Origin: Kingella sp. (in: b-proteobacteria)
Lineage (GTDB): Bacteria > Pseudomonadota > Gammaproteobacteria > Burkholderiales > Neisseriaceae
Reading direction: 5' to 3'
NCBI RefSeq assembly: GCF_030527935.1
Contig: NZ_JAUMZV010000062.1
Location: 1 to 7,675 of the forward strand
Length of the DNA stretch: 7,675 nt
Shown here: positions 5,423-7,675 of the stretch, one piece after another
Layout of the letters: every line of letters begins with the position of its first letter
Position numbering within the stretch: position 1 is the first letter of the stretch
Made by a program: the position numbers and the translations under genes
The notes under the pieces: model-generated
What the model saw: the letters and a program-made list of their open reading frames with translations, nothing else
Told to the model about the DNA's origin: nothing
The model's database searches: none

Positions 5423-5815
5423 TTATCCGCCAAAAACTTGTCGCAATATTTTTGAAAACGGTTTTTCATCATCGGAGTGCATTTGGAACGTGAAGCGGGT
5501 GGTAAACACGGTATGCACGGGTTTGCCGTTGCGTAGGGCAGCCTGAAAAGTGGATTTGTATGCCGCTTTTTTTGCGGATTCATCCAAAAAAGTTGAACCG
5601 CTGGATTCCACCATTTCTACCTGTTCCACGCTGTTATCAGGGGCAACAAAGATGCGTAATTTGACCGTGCCTTCTTCTTCGTTTTCCATGGCTTGGCGTG
5701 GATAAACGGGATTGGCATAGTTGACTCATTTGCCTTCCACATAGTGGGGCTGTTTGGCAAATGCTGGGGCAATCAAGGTGTAGCAGACAATGAGGCTGAA
5801 TAGATAATTGCGCAT
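5423..5815 (-). pseudogene. TonB C-terminal-domain protein interrupted by an in-frame TGA
   Basis: From ATG 5815 the frame reads a signal peptide (MRNYLFSLIVCYTLIAPAFA), then KQPHYVEGK, then a TGA at 5726-5728. It continues in the same frame as VNYANPVYPRQAMENEEEG and a complete TonB C-terminal domain to the TAA at 5423-5425. NPVYP, EEGTVKLRIFV, VESSGS, FLD and FQAA align with the intact gene downstream. A single substitution (for example from CGA, TGG or AGA) would explain the stop. The only in-frame ATG after the TGA, at 5689, lies inside the domain and would give an 88-residue product with no signal peptide, so the locus is most likely inactive. The C-terminal tail is about 20 residues longer than in the paralogue. 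The ribosome site before 5815 is weak. Sequencing error is possible. Confidence 0.75.
5536..5547 (+). repeat. Near-match DUS coding for FQAA in the broken TonB-like gene
   Basis: GGGCAGCCTGAA is an 11/12 match. It occupies the same codons (FQAA) as the near-match DUS in the intact paralogue, so the site either predates the duplication or was kept in both copies. Confidence 0.65.
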
Positions 5816-5869
5816 GGTTGGGTGTTTTTCAAAATGGTGGGGTAAGCCAAAAATGGTTGATTGGCGCGC

Positions 5870-5935
5870 TAAGGCAGCCTGAAAACCCTGTTTCGCCATC
5901 AACACGGCGTGGTTATGGCTTTTCAGGCTGCCTTA
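5870..5935 (-). terminator. DUS inverted pair after the CoA-transferase gene
   Basis: DUS copies at 5872-5883 (plus) and 5922-5933 (minus), both 12/12, form a 16-bp perfect stem (5870-5885 with 5920-5935) around a 34-base loop. It begins 15 bases past the CoA-transferase stop on the minus strand. No U-tract follows, so termination may be partial; some read-through into the TonB-like pair is possible because I found no clear promoter for that pair. Confidence 0.6.
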
Positions 5936-5950
5936 CATATCAATCCAACA

Positions 5951-7474
5951 CTATTTCACCCGCATATCGCCCGTTTCAATAAACCGCTGATGCCACGATA
6001 GGGCTTCGCTCAACAAATGCGGTGTATGCAAGCCGCCGTCTGATTGCTCGGCGCGCTCGTAGTAATCGCGCAGCATTTCGCGGTAGTCGGGGTGGGCGCA
6101 GTGGTCAATAATCAGGCGGGCGCGTTGGCGGGGCGATTTGCCGCGCAGGTCTGCCATGCCTTGCTCGGTTACCACAAACATCACATCGTGCTCGGTGTGG
6201 TCGTGGTGCGAAACCATGGGCACGATGCAGGAAATTGCGCCGTCTTTGGCAACTGATGGGCTAACGAAGAACGAGTAATACGCATTGCGGGCAAAATCGC
6301 CTGAGCCGCCGATGCCGTTCATCATGCGCGTGCCCATGATGTGCGTGGAGTTCACGTTGCCGTAAATATCGGCTTCTATCATGGCGTTCATGCCGATTAC
6401 GCCTAGGCGGCGAATCAGCTCGGGGCTGTTGGTGATTTCTTGCGGGCGCAGGATGATTTTGTCGCGCAAAAAGTCAATGTTGTCGTTAAAGCGTTGCAGC
6501 GCATCGGGACTGAACGAGAGCGCGGTGGCGGATGCGCTGACCATTTTGCCCGATAGCAGCAAATCCAGCATGCCGTCTTGCAGCACTTCGGTGAAGCCTG
6601 TGATGTTTTCAAAGCGGCTGTGTTGCAAGCCTGCCAGCACGGCGTTGGCAACGTTGCCCACGCCCGATTGCAGCGGCAATAGGTTTTCAGGCAGCCTGCC
6701 GTGTTTGACTTCGTGTTCAAAAAATTCAATGATTTGCTCGGCGATGCGCTGCGATACGGCATCGGGTTCGGTGAATTTGCTGTTGCGATCGGGCGCATCG
6801 GTGAACACGATGGCGACGATTTTGTCTAAATCGCAATCAATGTAGTAATCGCCGATGTGGTCGTCGGGATTGAGCAGCAGCAGCGGGCGGCGGTTGGGTG
6901 GCGTGCCGATGTCAGCAAACACGTCGTGCATGGTTTCCAGCTTGGCGTGCTGCTGCGTGTTCACTTCCAAGATGATTTTTTGCGCGGATTTCACCCATTG
7001 GTTGTTCGGGCCTACGCTCATGGATGGGATGAGTTTGCCGTCTTCGGTAACGCCCACCACTTCAACAATCGCCACGTCCATCGCACCAAAGAAGCCAAAG
7101 CGCACTTGCTGCTCAATTTGCGAAAGGTGCACATCGGTGTAGGCGATTTTGCCTGCGTTGATGTCGTTGCGCAGCGCGGGGTCGGATTGGAATGGGCTGC
7201 GCAGTTTCAGGCTGCCTGCGGCGGCGAGCACGCCATCGCACTCGGGCGCAGTGGATGCGCCTGTTACCAAGCTGATTTGAAACGGTTTGCCTTCGGCGTG
7301 GATGCCTTCGGCGCGTTCGGCGATGGCGGTGGGCAAGGCTTTGGGGTAGCCTGCGCCTGTAAAGCCGCTCATGCCTACGAGCATGCCGTCTTGCACAAAT
7401 TCGGCGGCTTCGGCAGCGGTCATGATTTTGTCGCGCAGGGCGGCGTGGCGGATGCGTTCAAGGGCGGTGGTCAT
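5951..7474 (-). CDS. Acetyl-CoA hydrolase/transferase family protein, probable succinyl-CoA:acetate CoA-transferase
   Basis: This 507-residue cytoplasmic enzyme belongs to the class I CoA-transferases annotated as acetyl-CoA hydrolase or succinate CoA-transferase (YgfH/AarC/Cat1 group). Members move CoA between succinate and acetate or propionate through a glutamyl-CoA thioester. The N-terminal domain has GMSGFTGAGYPKALP at 34-48 and GASTAPE at 72-78. The C-terminal domain has QSGVGNVANAVLAGL at 269-283 and ITGFTEVLQDGMLD at 291-304, where Glu296 is the expected catalytic residue, and GIGGSGDFARNAYYS at 387-401, the substrate-binding glycine loop. Length fits Acetobacter AarC (about 505). Exact substrates cannot be fixed from sequence. 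An in-frame ATG exists at 7504, but ATG 7474 is preferred because AGGAG lies eight bases upstream of it. I see no convincing promoter; an imperfect DUS pair and then a miniature element lie upstream. Confidence 0.93.
   Translation of the reverse strand: MTTALERIRHAALRDKIMTAAEAAEFVQDGMLVGMSGFTGAGYPKALPTAIAERAEGIHAEGKPFQISLVTGASTAPECDGVLAAAGSLKLRSPFQSDPALRNDINAGKIAYTDVHLSQIEQQVRFGFFGAMDVAIVEVVGVTEDGKLIPSMSVGPNNQWVKSAQKIILEVNTQQHAKLETMHDVFADIGTPPNRRPLLLLNPDDHIGDYYIDCDLDKIVAIVFTDAPDRNSKFTEPDAVSQRIAEQIIEFFEHEVKHGRLPENLLPLQSGVGNVANAVLAGLQHSRFENITGFTEVLQDGMLDLLLSGKMVSASATALSFSPDALQRFNDNIDFLRDKIILRPQEITNSPELIRRLGVIGMNAMIEADIYGNVNSTHIMGTRMMNGIGGSGDFARNAYYSFFVSPSVAKDGAISCIVPMVSHHDHTEHDVMFVVTEQGMADLRGKSPRQRARLIIDHCAHPDYREMLRDYYERAEQSDGGLHTPHLLSEALSWHQRFIETGDMRVK
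6686..6697 (-). repeat. DUS variant AGGCTGCCTGAA in the CoA-transferase gene
   Basis: On the coding strand this is an 11/12 match to the king dialect and, as I recall it, a 12/12 match to the Simonsiella-type dialect. It encodes part of RLPENL, near residues 260-265. Confidence 0.55.
7206..7217 (-). repeat. DUS inside the CoA-transferase gene
   Basis: This is a 12/12 match in frame, encoding part of AAGSLKL (residues 85-91) after the GASTAPE motif. It has no inverted partner. Confidence 0.85.
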
Positions 7475-7511
7475 GGGTGAGACTCCTAATATGGTTGGTT
7501 TCAAGCATGAT

Positions 7512-7547
7512 GCAGCCTGAAAAGGGGTGATGGGTGTTTCAGGCTGC
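7512..7547. repeat. Imperfect DUS pair upstream of the CoA-transferase gene
   Basis: A near-match DUS at 7510-7521 (11/12, plus) and a perfect one at 7538-7549 (minus) form an 11-bp stem (7512-7522 with 7537-7547) around a 14-base loop. It lies between the start codon at 7474 and the second miniature element. It could terminate a minus-strand transcript entering from beyond the window. If the CoA-transferase promoter lies further out, it would instead sit in the 5' leader. Confidence 0.6.
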
Positions 7548-7554
7548 CTAGTAA

Positions 7555-7675
7555 GAACCTGTATTCACTATTTCCATAGACATCTTGTATGCCCTAAAAA
7601 CGTGGCTACTGCGTTAAAAGTGCTCGCAAGGTGTCCAACCTTACTGCGCTTTTTGCCTTGTATCCGCGCTTTTAT
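7555..7675. mobile_element. 160-bp miniature inverted-repeat element, copy 2 (cut by window edge)
   Basis: These 121 bases match the reverse complement of copy 1 (4908-5067) with three substitutions and no gaps, so the element is in the opposite orientation. The flanking bases TAA (7552-7554) are the complement of the TTA duplication at copy 1, suggesting the same target preference. About 39 further bases, including the other terminal repeat, should lie beyond the window. Confidence 0.8.

Noticed and set aside
5726..5728. TGA as a selenocysteine codon
   Set aside because: TonB-like domains have no known selenoprotein members. The position precedes the core domain, the intact paralogue has no Cys there, and no clear SECIS-type hairpin was seen.
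6857..7480. 207-residue plus-strand frame
   Set aside because: It is antisense to the CoA-transferase gene, whose motifs and ribosome site are clear. The antisense product shows no recognisable domain.

Overview
The window looks like a chromosomal segment of a Neisseriaceae bacterium, most likely Kingella or a close relative. The main evidence is the DNA uptake sequence (DUS). The 12-mer AGGCAGCCTGAA, or its complement, occurs 15 times without mismatch and about seven more times with one mismatch. From memory this matches the 'king' DUS dialect (AG-kingDUS), not the GCCGTCTGAA core of Neisseria meningitidis and N. gonorrhoeae. Base composition looks balanced. I saw no rRNA, tRNA, CRISPR array or phage gene.

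Layout, left to right. Positions 130-2110 hold a minus-strand group of three membrane-associated genes. In transcription order they are a DUF350 (YjfL-type) four-helix membrane protein, a small four-helix membrane protein broken by a one-base frameshift, and an SPFH-domain protein with a C-terminal SHOCT domain. The first two are 3 bases apart; the SPFH gene probably also has its own promoter. At 2296-2550 (minus) lies a small DUF333 lipoprotein resembling E. coli YoaF. At 2741-4792 (plus) is metG, the full-length methionyl-tRNA synthetase, with a TATAAT box upstream and a DUS-hairpin terminator downstream. At 4908-5067 is a complete 160-bp miniature inverted-repeat element. At 5068-5815 (minus) are two tandem single-domain TonB-like periplasmic proteins; the upstream copy is interrupted by an in-frame TGA. 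At 5951-7474 (minus) is an acetyl-CoA hydrolase/transferase family enzyme, probably succinyl-CoA:acetate CoA-transferase. From 7555 to the window edge lies a second copy of the miniature element in the opposite orientation.

How the parts relate. metG and the CoA-transferase are housekeeping or central-metabolism genes and show no functional link. The DUF350/small-TM/SPFH-SHOCT group is the most likely functional module: both named families recur in membrane-associated neighbourhoods tied to envelope stress or membrane organisation, but their biochemical role is poorly defined. Inverted DUS pairs sit downstream of most transcription units and probably act as terminators as well as uptake signals. 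The two inverted copies of the miniature element bracket the TonB-like pair and the CoA-transferase gene (about 2.5 kb), which makes that block a candidate for inversion or mobilisation. Two of the seven protein-coding loci carry single-event disruptions, which could be real decay, recoding or sequencing error.
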